This document shows positions 35,941 to 46,496 of a DNA stretch of 64,000 bases, piece by piece; within the stretch, counting starts at the first letter, position 1, and every line of letters starts with the position of its first letter. A program made the translations under genes and the position numbers. This DNA is from Agelaius tricolor (Eukaryota; Chordata; Aves; Passeriformes; Icteridae). The stretch is taken from positions 105,037,881 to 105,101,880 of the forward strand of contig JALJCS010000001.1 in the NCBI GenBank assembly GCA_023055355.1, read 5' to 3'. The notes beneath the pieces are model-generated. The model made no database searches and was not told the DNA's origin. It saw nothing but the letters and a program-made list of their open reading frames with translations.

Positions 35941-38639
35941 TATTCACAGGAGCTGGGAGGAATGTTTTTATCCAGTGAATCTTACTTAGTCTTCCTAATG
36001 CAAAATTTACAAAGCTACTGGCAGAGGAGAAAGGTGCAGAAAATGGCTGTAACACCTGTATTTTCCTACTCTTATGTTAACTGCTAATAGCACAGAAACC
36101 TTAAACAATAGTTTTGAACTGCAGAGCATTTGTCAGTTTAAAACAAAAAAACATCATGTTTAAAAACTGAAATGTTAGAGGCACACTGTAATGCTCAAGC
36201 CCAAAAGGAAAATGGGAAGACTCTAAGTTTCCTGAATCCTGTCCCAATTATATTTCATTTAATAACACTCAGTGAAATATCTGGTGGCAGGGGAAATGAA
36301 ACTACATGATTTTATGGGATCATTCATCAAGAACTAATTGAAGCCTTCATACAGTTTAGTGCTGATAAAACACTGTAACAATAAACAATAACAAAATTCA
36401 CCAGAGAAGGATTTGTTTTGCCGTGAGGAAAATGGTTCGGTTTCATCCTGGGGATTCCTGGTTAAAAGAGTCTCCAATTTAAAAAGGGATAAGCACAGGC
36501 TCCTGTGCATAATGACAGAGTGGGAGCTGTGGCAAATGTATTAGTATTGCTCCAGTGGAGCTATTCTCATTGTAAGTATTTGCTATTGTGTGTGGCTGAG
36601 GCAGGAGGCAGAACGACCAATAAGATTTTTTAAAGTTTGATTTTTTTAAGCAGTTCCCATGTAGTTTTATGAAAAGTAAATTACAGCTCCAGCACAAGCA
36701 ACTGAATTTCTGATTTCAAAGTTACTAACTAGTCATAGTTTTATTGACTGCAGAAAAATTGTTCTATCCTATATTTCTTCACAGAGTCAGGCTGGTCTTA
36801 CAGTGACAGTTCTTTTTAACACAGGCTAGAGTGATATCTTGTCAATACTTAAATTGTTGAGATAAAACATCTTGTCTCTTCATTTCTGATCTATTTTCTC
36901 TGACCAGAATATTTTGGCAGTCCAAAACCACAGCAAGGATTACAAAGAATGTATTAATTTTGATTTTAAAAAATGAAATAATGAATATTTCATCAATCTG
37001 CATCGGGGACCCGGGGAGGTTCCTAGGAAGGTGACACTACAGTTCAGGGGTTCCAGACCTTGCCAGGCCAACTCAAGCAAATGGTTTCTGTTCTTCTCTT
37101 CTCGTCCTCCTTCTGCCCTCTTAAAGTGCAAATCCTTCTGGGATCAGGAAGGTTCCTGCCACCTGTCTGGAGAGCAGTGAGCCTCTTTTTTAAGCTAGAA
37201 CTTCTGGAAGTACAGTAAAACCAAAATTAAACTATCATAAATAACATAAATGAGGTACAATACCAGGTAAGTGATTTTATCCTAGATCATACAGCAGGAA
37301 ACATCATATTTTATGGTGTTCCAAATAATTGATCTTTTTGGATGATCCTATCAGAGAAAGGAGAAACAATCATATGTTGCTAATTAGGTCTACTTCGATA
37401 TTTTACTTATTGGGATTAAAAATTTCATCTATCTGTAGAAACACCCTCCTGAAATTTTAGTGGTTTGCTTTTTTGATTTGTTTAGCTGTTTTTTCCTTTT
37501 GTTTTGGTGCTTTTTTTTGAGGGGGGGATTGTTTGTTTGTTTTTTGAGGGAAATAGAAGGCTTAAAATATCAGCAAATAATATTAGGAGTCTAGCTCTCC
37601 TGTGTTTGTGGTATATTTTCCCTCTACCAGTCATTTCTATCATGCTCTGTGCTATCGTGTTGGCCTTCAGAACACCTGCCTTTCTGTTGTAGCTGTAAAA
37701 GCAAGAAAAGGGGGCTCAGTCACACTGGGGATCCCCAGGTATGGTGCTTTATACCCACTGGTGGGTAACTTCAATGGACCTTCAACACTCAGGCTGGTTG
37801 AGACTGCACTTGTAGGAGTGCAAATGTAAAACAAGGTTCAAATTTTAGCCGAAGACCAACTACTTCCATATCTCAGAAGATGTCAATATCCCCAGAATTC
37901 AGAAATATTTAATCTGAATTTAAATCAGAGATGATATATAAATGAAGACAACACATGAAGACATGATACAGCTATGGCTGAGCAATCTTTATTTAATGGT
38001 AGATGTCTTAAAATCACTGGTATGCAGAGGTTGGAAAAACCAGCCCTAAGCTTTCAGAGTGTTACATGTTATCAAATATTATTTTTATAATATATAAGTT
38101 GAACTTGTATTTATCAGACTACAGCTACATTTTCTGCATTTCATTTAGCTCAGTAAAGTTTATTAAAAAAATAATATGATATTTCACATTATAGTAAAAT
38201 AAAGAAGTTTATTTGTATGGATGGATTTGGCTGTTTATTTAATGTATGGATATAGCTGTTTCCTCTGCAGACATAATTAAGCAAAACGTTGCATTCAGCA
38301 GTCAGCCAAAATGATATTTTTAGGATTGTCTTTTAAATTTATTCTCAGGTTTCTGAATGGTCACATATTCCAAGCATTTTGCACTTCTATTGTCTCATTA
38401 AAGTTTTTTTTTTCCTCTTATCTTTTCAGTGCCTCTCTTTATCTTCTTTACATAGTTTCTGTACAAATACTTCCATCTTGGACGGCACAAGCCCAAAGCC
38501 ATAAAACACAGGGCAGATTCTGACGTGGGAAGATGCACCAGGCACCATCAGCTGGGGACAGAGATGATGCAGTATTTGGCAGCATCTCTGGGGACTATTT
38601 GTGCTCTAATTGACAGAGCTATAACACCCACCTCTTCCA

Positions 38640-38850
38640 TTATTCATACCTGAAAGAAGTAGGAATGGAACGAGCAGATGTGGCAGCCCCCACCACACCT
38701 GTCCTTTCCTGCTCTGCGCCCGCTTCCGAGCGCAAGCTTCAGAGCAAGGGATACAAATTCCTCTGCTGATCTGCCAAAGGGAACTTTGGCTGACAACTTC
38801 CGTGTATATTTTGCTGCTTTGCCAAATCTTCTGGAGGATAATCATGTGTA
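38640..38850. other. GC- and CpG-enriched island-like patch, nature unknown
   Basis: Four CpGs fall within about 20 bp (GCGCCCGCTTCCGAGCGC, 38716-38733) in an otherwise CpG-poor region. Open frames of 65 codons (+) and 79 codons (-) cover it but neither gives a recognisable protein. It could be a conserved element, a non-coding RNA exon or a GC-rich old repeat. Confidence 0.25.
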
Positions 38851-41800
38851 TCTTTGTGATATATTTTTCTTATGAATTATGAGCAGACCTTTCTCTTGGT
38901 TTCAAGGGGGCTTTTCCTAATTTCTCTCTGATTCCCGTAGACAGTCCACTCTTTATTAAAAGAGCATGCACAAGCTGTCCAGACTTGTCAAAATCTGAGT
39001 ATTGCATATTTCTCAATCAGTATGTGCTCTGACAGTTTTACTTTTAAATTCTACATGGCTAACTATATTTATTAAACTTTAATCTAATTTTGTTTTAGTG
39101 CAAGAAGCTAACCTTGGGCTTTTGAAAATTGTCAGTGTTTTCACTGAGGTGTAGGCTGGTTTTCAATTTGCTCAGAAATTTCTGTGAAATTTCTGATCAC
39201 AATTAAAGTAATGTTAGCAGGTAAAAATAGAGGAAGATTTATAGGGATTTTTTTTTATTTTTAAATTTTTTTAATTGTGTGTTTGTTTATTAACACAAAT
39301 TAGGAAATACATTAAAAAAAAACTCTGGGAACTTCTGTGAGCAGCATCAATAGTTTCTTTCCAATTGGTGATACCATTACTGAATTTTCACTAGTATACT
39401 TACCAGTATTTTACTGAGTATCCTTAAATTTAAACTTTGATTCAGAAAAAAAACATGTGGGCATACCATTAATTCCCAGTGATGTAGACAGGTGCCTAAT
39501 TTGCAGGATATATTAGGAGTACCCAATTGCTCTAAATTGAACACAGGCTTAAATGCCTTGCTGAATAAACCCTTACCATTGAAATCGAACCATGGAAACA
39601 ATTCAGCTGCACTGGAATCAGCCACATTTATCTATTATATAATGAATGGAAAGCTATCTGAAGGGTAGCAGTTGTGGCACTGATAATATAGGTGCTTGAG
39701 GAATGGAAGCAATTGCATCAAGATGTGCATGTATGTGCATTATTTTATGGGAAAAATAGGTGTAAAATTATACATAATGAGTAAAATAGGATGCATTTTT
39801 TGTGTAAACTCCTCTCATGTACAAAAATGAAACAGAGAGAAATCATTCTTTGTTCCTTCTCGCCTATAGTTATTCCCATACTTCTAGGCTGAGATATTAA
39901 TATGGGAGCAATGAGAAAAATTTATCAAGTGGTTTCTCTTTCTATATTATTAAAAAATATAAGTAGTCTGTAATGCTTGCCATTTAAGCACTTTGACTCA
40001 TATGTAGTTGAAGCTCTGCATGTCTTATGCAAACATAGAATTATAATTGTTCCTAGCTTGTGCTGTGCATGCCTGACAGGACAGGGAGAGAAATTTCAAG
40101 CAGTTTACTATTTCCCCACCTTCATCTTGGCAAGTTTAAACTGTTCTAGCTTCTGCTGAGTGGCTTTTTCAATTGATTGATACTTGACAAGGAAAGAACA
40201 GTACTCTGTATATATTTTTATTCTTCAGGTCATGGCAAGATTTAAAAAGCCTCAGAGTAATGCACATTTGCACCTTGGCTATTCTCCCATCCTTGCAAGA
40301 TTCCTATGTGGCTAGAAGTCAGCCTTACTATTTATTTTCCACGTCAGATTGTATAAACTAGAAAAACAAGGAACCTAAACATTAAGCATAGTGTATTATA
40401 TTGATATCTCCTAAAATGGTCAGTAGTGGAATTTAGGATTAAATGTACCTAGTCTAACTTTCAATGTTTGCAGTGGCAATGTCCACATCCAAGTTCATCA
40501 CCCCAGATTCCTTCTTTAGTTACATGGCACTTCCATGCCAGTGGCACTCTGATTTTTATTTAGGGATATATGTTTGGCTATAACTAACATCATATTATAA
40601 ATATCTATATATAGTCAGATAAAACCTACCTCTGGCACCTTAGTTATGTACGTTCATGACATATCTTTTTCTACTGAAAGAGCTGTCTCTGGGCAAGCAC
40701 TGACACTGGTCTTGCAGTGTTTCAGCTCCTGTTTTGTGTGGCAGAAATAACAGTAATATTTGAGGTGGTAGAAAATAAGCAAATCAAATAAAGAAAAGCC
40801 CTGCCCTTACCTGGGATCAGAATGCCTCCTGCTCTTTTGTCTGGGCTCCTTTCACAGAGGCCATCTCTAACTGTGCTCTTCCTCTTTCAAAGATAAACCA
40901 GAATGCTTAAAGACAGGAATGAAAAATAGGAAACAAGAAAAAAAAAGACAAGAATAAAAGACACAAATAAAATACTCTGTGTTCCACAGTAGACAACACA
41001 AATAGAAAAACAAGACCAAATGGGCTTGCTTTCATTCTTTCATTTCAGCAGCTGTATCACAGCTAGAGGAAACTACAGTAAATACATGGTTCAGCAAATC
41101 CTGTGATGTAATCCACCACATAATAGAACACTTCCCAGTTCCCTAAAAATTGCTTATGACATACTAAAATGCCAAAAAAATCCCATAACCAGAATATTCC
41201 AGAGAAAGAGAGAAGATCAAGCATATCACCAAATTCCAAAGTGGCGAGGCAGTATATTAAAAAAAATGAAGATATTACAAGGCTAAAGAAAAATACCTTG
41301 AACAGTAACTATGAGTTACTTGGGGAAAGAAATTCCTGCTGACATAAAATCTGGCAAATGGGTTAACCCTGAGAAAGTGATCAGGACCCCAGTGCACATA
41401 CCCAGCTCATGTCATTGTGTTACAGGGGGAGTCCACCCTGCTGTCTGCCTTGGACCACTGCCACTTTCCAAGCCCTGGGAAAGTTTTAAAGACACACAAA
41501 TTATAGCAGCTACACACCTTGAAGGCTCTTCTGCACATTTTCTGCTGCCTAAAAAAAACTCATCAGGAGGACTAATAACACCTAAAAAGGATTATGAAAC
41601 AGCAGGTTCATTTAAAATCCTTCTAGAGGCATCACAACATCAAGTGCCCCAGACCTCTAAGTCCCACTCCTTTCTACCTCAGCTGAGTGCTGTCTCTGTG
41701 CTACAAATTACCTGAGACAAGGAGGGTACAGTGGAAATACTGTTACATGCAGAGGCCTTTTTCTGTTTGTTACACAGTCCCTTCCCTATTTCCAGTCTTA

Positions 41801-41934
41801 ATTTTAACACGTTCCTTGACTTGTTAATCTGTTTGCGAGCCTACTCCAGCGTTTTACCAGATAACTAAAAAACAATCTCAGATGGAATAGTTTTAATTTC
41901 CAGTCTGAATTTATTTGTGACCAATTTGTAACCA

Positions 41935-42125
41935 TCTAATTGTGTGCCTGCACTAAATGGGAGTTTTCCCATTGAGTGTAATTGGATCAGGCCCCAAACC
42001 GCAAAGACAGCTGCTCTTATTACAGCGTGGAAAACAGGCAGGGTCTGGGTGTTACTGCATAATGACAGCAGTAAATTATATTCCAAGGGCAAGATCAGAA
42101 GCTGGTGTAAATCAATACAACTCAA
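41935..42125. repeat. Ancient amniote interspersed repeat, first part
   Basis: TGGGAGTTTTCCCATTGAGT followed by TGGATCAGGCCCCAAA, and further on AGATCAGAAGCTGGTGTAAA then TCAATACAACTCAACTGG, match the two best known blocks of an old repeat group of turtles, crocodilians and birds (GGATCAGGCCCC and GCTGGTGTAAATCA...CTCCATTG). Order and spacing are kept, so this is more than a chance hit. I cannot assign the superfamily from memory. Confidence 0.55.
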
Positions 42126-42269
42126 CTGGCTTTTAAAAAGTTATATCAGTGTGTGCAAGCTGCTAGGCTGGCCCAAACATTTTCTCAGTAGATTTTAAAG
42201 CTCATCCTGCTGCATAATGCATGCTAGGGAATTGCTTCGCTCCTGCACCAAACCTAAACCGTCTGACTG

Positions 42270-42480
42270 AGCCCAGGCTTGTATTTCAGAAAGTCATCCA
42301 AACTTGATTTAGAGAGTGTGCATCACAGAGAACCTATCCCCCTCCCAGAGACATTTTTCAAACATTTACTCTCCTTGCTCTTAAAGAAATCACATTATTT
42401 TCTTCCTTACTAAGATGTCAGGTTCTAGCTAGATTTCCTAGCTCTTTCTTCCTAATACATGTAATAGCCTCTACACTCAA
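42270..42480. repeat. Ancient amniote interspersed repeat, second part
   Basis: AACTTGATTTAGAGAGTGTG, then CATCACAGAGAACCTATCCC, a degenerate ACATTTACTCTCCTTGCTCT, and TTAAAGAAATCACATTAT follow in the same order as the AACTTGATTTAAAG...CAGAGAATCCACCAC...GTTAATTACCCTCACTGTTAAAAATTT stretch of an old repeat common in turtles. It adjoins the preceding remnant, so the two may form a composite insertion. Confidence 0.5.
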
Positions 42481-43089
42481 ATTTCCTCTTCTTTGTAGTT
42501 CTTGAAAATTCTTGTTACACACTTTCGTCTCCATTCTCAGTAGATAAGTTGATTAAACTTCTATTTTATTTGGTCATTATTTCACAATTTTTCAATTCAA
42601 GCATTTACTAAAGACTTTTCTAATTGATCAAACTTACCACACTGGTTGCTTTACAGGACAAGCAGGTGGTTTCTGATGCAAAAATTTACAGTCTGATATA
42701 TTTAACTAGAATTAGAAAAAAATAGTATTTGTTTGTTTCCTGGGAGAGAAAATGAAAAATAACAAACAGCTACATTAATTTGACTGTGACTCAGTGTGTT
42801 TATAAGGAATGATATATGTAATGGAATTACTCTGTGGAACAGTCTCTGTTATTCCCTTTAAATATACAGAAACAATTCACTGATTTCTCCAAATCAGGTG
42901 AGACTTTGAAAGGCATGCAGCCTCACTCCTTGAAGCTAGTTCTGAAATTGTAATCAACTTTGATTTATCTGAAGATAAAAGTAAAATTTACTAGTTTCAA
43001 TTACAGCAAATAAAAGGGAAATTTTCCTGAAGAGAAAAACACTAAGTGTATTATTATATGTGTGTTTTGTGAGGACTTAAAGAATACAG
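42481..43089. other. AT-rich non-coding sequence
   Basis: No gene, known repeat or distinctive motif seen between the old repeat block and the GC-rich LTR-like block. Confidence 0.5.
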
Positions 43090-43600
43090 TTGCATGTCTC
43101 AAAGCACTGTCCCCATAAGATAAGCCACCACAGCAGAACCTGAGATCAGTGCAGACAGCAACAGGAGGATGCTCATTCCAGGCCTGGTGAGGCAGGTCTG
43201 GATAAGACATCCAGACAAAAATTCCCCTCATGGCAAACTGTGGGACAGGCAGTGAGTGCTTATGCAGAGCCCACCTCTCACTATGGGAACAGCCCCACAC
43301 CCTGTGCATAGCCAGGGCTGGACAGTGTAGAAGAGGGACCTCCAGAGGAGCCACTCTGGGACCCCTCTCCACTGAAGGCCAGGGTGAAGAAGGACCAGTG
43401 GGACACTGCAGGAATCCACAGGGGATGATATCTATTGCTTATCTCTCACTCTCTCTAACCTCCCCTGCCCTCCCTCCCTCCCACTCCCCTCCACCCCACC
43501 TTTCTTTCTACCTCTCTAGCTCACATTTACTCCCAAATAAAATCTGTACTATTGACTTCAGCACATGGTCTCGTTTGCACCTTAATTCAGGAATAAGCAT
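43090..43600 (+). mobile_element. Probable LTR-like element, GC-rich
   Basis: A GC-rich block with abrupt change in composition from its AT-rich flanks. It runs into a C-rich tract (43462-43500), a pyrimidine stretch, a polyadenylation signal (AATAAA, 43536-43541), then TCTGTACTATTGACTTCAGC and TGGTCTCGTTTGCACCTTAA. This last part resembles the R-U5 end of avian endogenous retrovirus LTRs, which often read CTCRTTTGCACCTTAATTC. The 148-codon frame at 43230-43676 is a by-product of the composition. No clear TG start or target-site duplication was found, and family identity is unknown, so both ends are approximate. Confidence 0.45.
43462..43500 (-). other. Canonical G-quadruplex motif on the minus strand
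   Basis: The plus strand reads CCCTCCCTCCCTCCC (43468-43482) followed by more C-runs. On the minus strand this gives at least four GGG runs with single-base loops, the most stable class of intramolecular quadruplex, plus spare G-runs. It lies about 36 bp before the AATAAA signal of the LTR-like block. Confidence 0.8.
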
Positions 43601-45154
43601 CCATTATAATCAGTTCTTAATATGTTTCCATAAATATAGAAGTGTTGGTGACTCTGTAACTAACTTTCGTGCTTGACATGTCTTTGAGTATGTTCTAAAG
43701 CTGACCAGGCAGACAGTGCCCCAGCCTGATGCTATCTGGGTCTTCAATGCTGGGCATTAATAAGAAGACAGTGCAGTAGCAGTATTAGTACCTGCCTTTT
43801 CTTTCATAAAGAAATTTGGCTATAAAGGCTTTACTGGCCTGAGAGTAAAAAGAACTTCTACTCTGAGATTACATCTAAGATGATAACTGCAATCCCTGTA
43901 TGTTCATTGTTAGGAGTTTTTCAACATTATGAACATTATTTTGGAACATCTAAAAGGGATAAAAAACATGAAGACTAGTAACAAATAAATATATTTACAG
44001 TTTGGAAATGGGAGAAAGAGTTTAAAAAAGGTCAAATATGAAGAAAAACAATTAAACTAAAACATGTTCAATTGGTTCATTAAAGCATAATAAGCAAATA
44101 AAAAGCTTGTATTTATTTAGTGCTGTGAGAATAATTTGAGTATAAGCCTTCTTAAGTTCAGTTGTCCAAATCAAGGAGGATCTGTCAAGGAGGTTCTCAT
44201 CAATCTTGTATAATGACTACAGAAGCATTTAGCTGATCTGAGGGGCACAGCTGGATTTTCATCCAACCCTTTCATTTGGAAGCTCTAATTTAACACTTAG
44301 AGGAAAAACTCCTGTGTTGCTCTGTCAAACTTGGTCTGGATAAACATTTTTTTTAACAAAGAATTCTCTTGGTAAATAGATTTCAAAGTAAAAAAGTATT
44401 ACTAAATGTATAGCTGTGCAAGTTGCATTAATTTTGTAATAGTGAAAGATGCACCCCACAGAGATGATTTCACCAGACCACTTGGATAAATCAGCCTTGC
44501 CATGATATGGAACAAGACTCAGATTAGACTATATCTCATGAAAAGGACTAAGAATATTAAGTTTACTCCCAAGATAAACAGAAGAGTAACAAAATGCCAC
44601 AGAACAATGTGAAAAATACTGACAAAAGTCCTGAAAACAGAATGTGTTGGGCTATTCACAGCATGGATTAAAGGGAGGAAGACAGAGATGCAGATTTTAA
44701 GTGTCTACATCCAAATCATAAGTGCAAGGTACATGGGAGATAGAAAATTTAAAAGGATACCATGGAATATTTTCCATAAATAGAGTAGGAATGTAATCTG
44801 GTTCAGGAAATATAGGAAAATAGGAAGTTTAGAAAATATTAGGAAGGAAAAAGGAAGAACAGTGCCTTTAGTAGTATTGTGTAGGGCATAGGTAGAAGAA
44901 GCAGAATGCCATCTATAAGATACTATACAACTAGAAAGGTAAGGAAGAGGAAGATGGTTTTGGCTTTGGTTTTAAGTATGGTTTGATTTTGTAGTTTTAT
45001 TTCTTTGTATGAAAAAATCTCCAAATTTTTATTACATCATTCATGGGATTTGTTGCTCACTGAAAATTTGAGCAGCCTGAGAATATGTTGAGAAGGGAAT
45101 GCAGTGGCACCCTGAATGTGAGTTAAGTTGCATCGATGAACATATTTTGATACA

Positions 45155-45178
45155 GGAAGTACAGCTTCCTGTACTTCC
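45155..45178. repeat. Perfect 10-bp inverted repeat, 4-base loop
   Basis: GGAAGTACAG (45155-45164) and CTGTACTTCC (45169-45178) are perfect reverse complements around CTTC. An overlapping palindrome, CAGGAAG...CTTCCTG, shares part of the arm, so alternative pairings exist. Confidence 0.85.
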
Positions 45179-45566
45179 AGCTAGAAGGAAAACAGCTAGA
45201 AAGGAGGACTTTTAAATTCAGTTCTAAGAAGTTAACTCAGAATTGCACAAGAAGTCTGGAAAAAACCAACTAGGCAGCAGTTCTGCAGAAGGGTTTTAAG
45301 AGTTATAAAAGGAGTCAGAGGTTGAACATGTGTTAATTGTCCTTCAAGCAAAAACTCAAAACCTGTCTTGCAGTGCATGCCTGCTAATACACATAACTGC
45401 AAAGCAAGGGAAGGCTTTGACTCTTCCTCTCTGCAGCAGGCAGGCTCTTCTGCCCTTGGCACTGGGCAGTCTTCATCTTCTGTGTGCTTGATATGGACCT
45501 TATACTCCTTGAAAATGTCAAAAATTGAGGTCAAGAAGAGCAATCAGATGTCCAGACTACAAGATA

Positions 45567-45600
45567 CTTCTTGTATCAAGTTTCTTCTTGATACAAGAAG
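45567..45600. repeat. Perfect 14-bp inverted repeat, 6-base loop
   Basis: CTTCTTGTATCAAG (45567-45580) and CTTGATACAAGAAG (45587-45600) are perfect reverse complements around TTTCTT. A transcript would fold into a short stable hairpin, but it is too short for a typical microRNA precursor. Confidence 0.9.
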
Positions 45601-46456
45601 AAACACACCATTTCCAAAAAGAAAAGAAAGCGAGGACAAGAAAGAAAATTGTGTTTATCTTTGATTATACAAGACTTTTCATGATTAAAAAAAAAAAAAA
45701 GATTAAATAGTTTTCCATGTCGGAGTTGCTAGCACAGGAAGTAACAGAACAGAATAGTAGAAAATCAGGTCTGGCATTAGTTAAATGATTCTACTGATAA
45801 TGATCATCAACAATGGGGAGAAGAGGCTCTAGAAGGTGACTGAGTCCTCATAACTTGAAGACCTTTTAGAATAGGCCAGCCATACACCTACCAAGGATAA
45901 TAGATATATAGTATTTGAGAAGAGATGAAATGACCAATTTCTTGAGGTTCTCTCCAGTTCTGACTCTAGATTTGCTATTTCCTAACTTTAAATGTAGTAA
46001 TTTCCAGGAAATTTGGTTGATAAAAACAGGAAGAAATGTGTTATATGTAAAAATCAATAGAGAAACATGATCCTGAGAAACTGCTTATTTACTTTACCTG
46101 CAATTAAATATATTCTTCTAGTTTACTAAACTTACAATGATATTTCTAGTACTGGTATTATCTTTCTAATATTTAATGGTTATAGAAAAAATAATGAAAT
46201 AATGAAAAAATAATTATGTTCTAATATTTAATGATTCCAAGGTTAGCATGTTCATGCCTATGCTAAAGAAATATTTCACATTTAGTGCAATATCTCCCTT
46301 GAGATTTGTAGCATCTTATATTTTCCATTAATTTTATTCACACACTTCTTTCAATGGGTTTTTCCCCTTCCAAAGCCTAGTGGGCAGTCTCCATTTTTTT
46401 GTCTGGGTACTCATTTAATATCTGTAAAATTATTCGTGTGATGTAAAAAATGTTAA

Positions 46457-46496
46457 TGATATCATATAATAAAATTTGATATCATATAGTAAAATT
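46457..46496 (+). repeat. 20-bp tandem duplication
   Basis: TGATATCATATAATAAAATT (46457-46476) is followed directly by a copy with one mismatch (46477-46496). A further AGTTAATTGT pair (46497-46506 and 46532-46541) and a TTCTAATATTTAATG pair (46164-46178 and 46219-46233) show repeated local slippage or duplication in this AT-rich patch. Confidence 0.9.

Larger units (their letters stand above)
35391..41934. other. Unique non-coding sequence, no firm gene
   Basis: Short frames only. The frame of 134 codons at 41311-41715 (+) has no recognised domain and no supporting splice sites. A GT/T-rich stretch lies at about 37465-37550. A CpG cluster at about 38716-38735 is described on its own. An exon-like purine-rich piece with a donor (CCCAG|GTAAGG on the minus strand) lies at about 40811-40890 but its acceptor is poor. 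Confidence 0.45.

Noticed and set aside
37200..37272. Consensus donor CCAG|GTAAGT on the plus strand at 37266/37267
   Set aside because: All frames in the preceding AT-rich segment have stops and no transcript context is visible.
40811..40890. Purine-rich minus-strand exon candidate with donor CCCAG|GTAAGG
   Set aside because: One frame is open, but the 3' splice site is poor and the peptide is unrecognised; too weak to list as a feature.
41311..41715. 134-codon plus-strand frame
   Set aside because: Peptide matches nothing I recognise and the frame lacks splice signals or CpG enrichment.
43230..43676. 148-codon plus-strand frame
   Set aside because: It crosses the GC-rich LTR-like block and its C-rich tract, which depletes stop codons. 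The serine/proline-rich peptide reflects composition.
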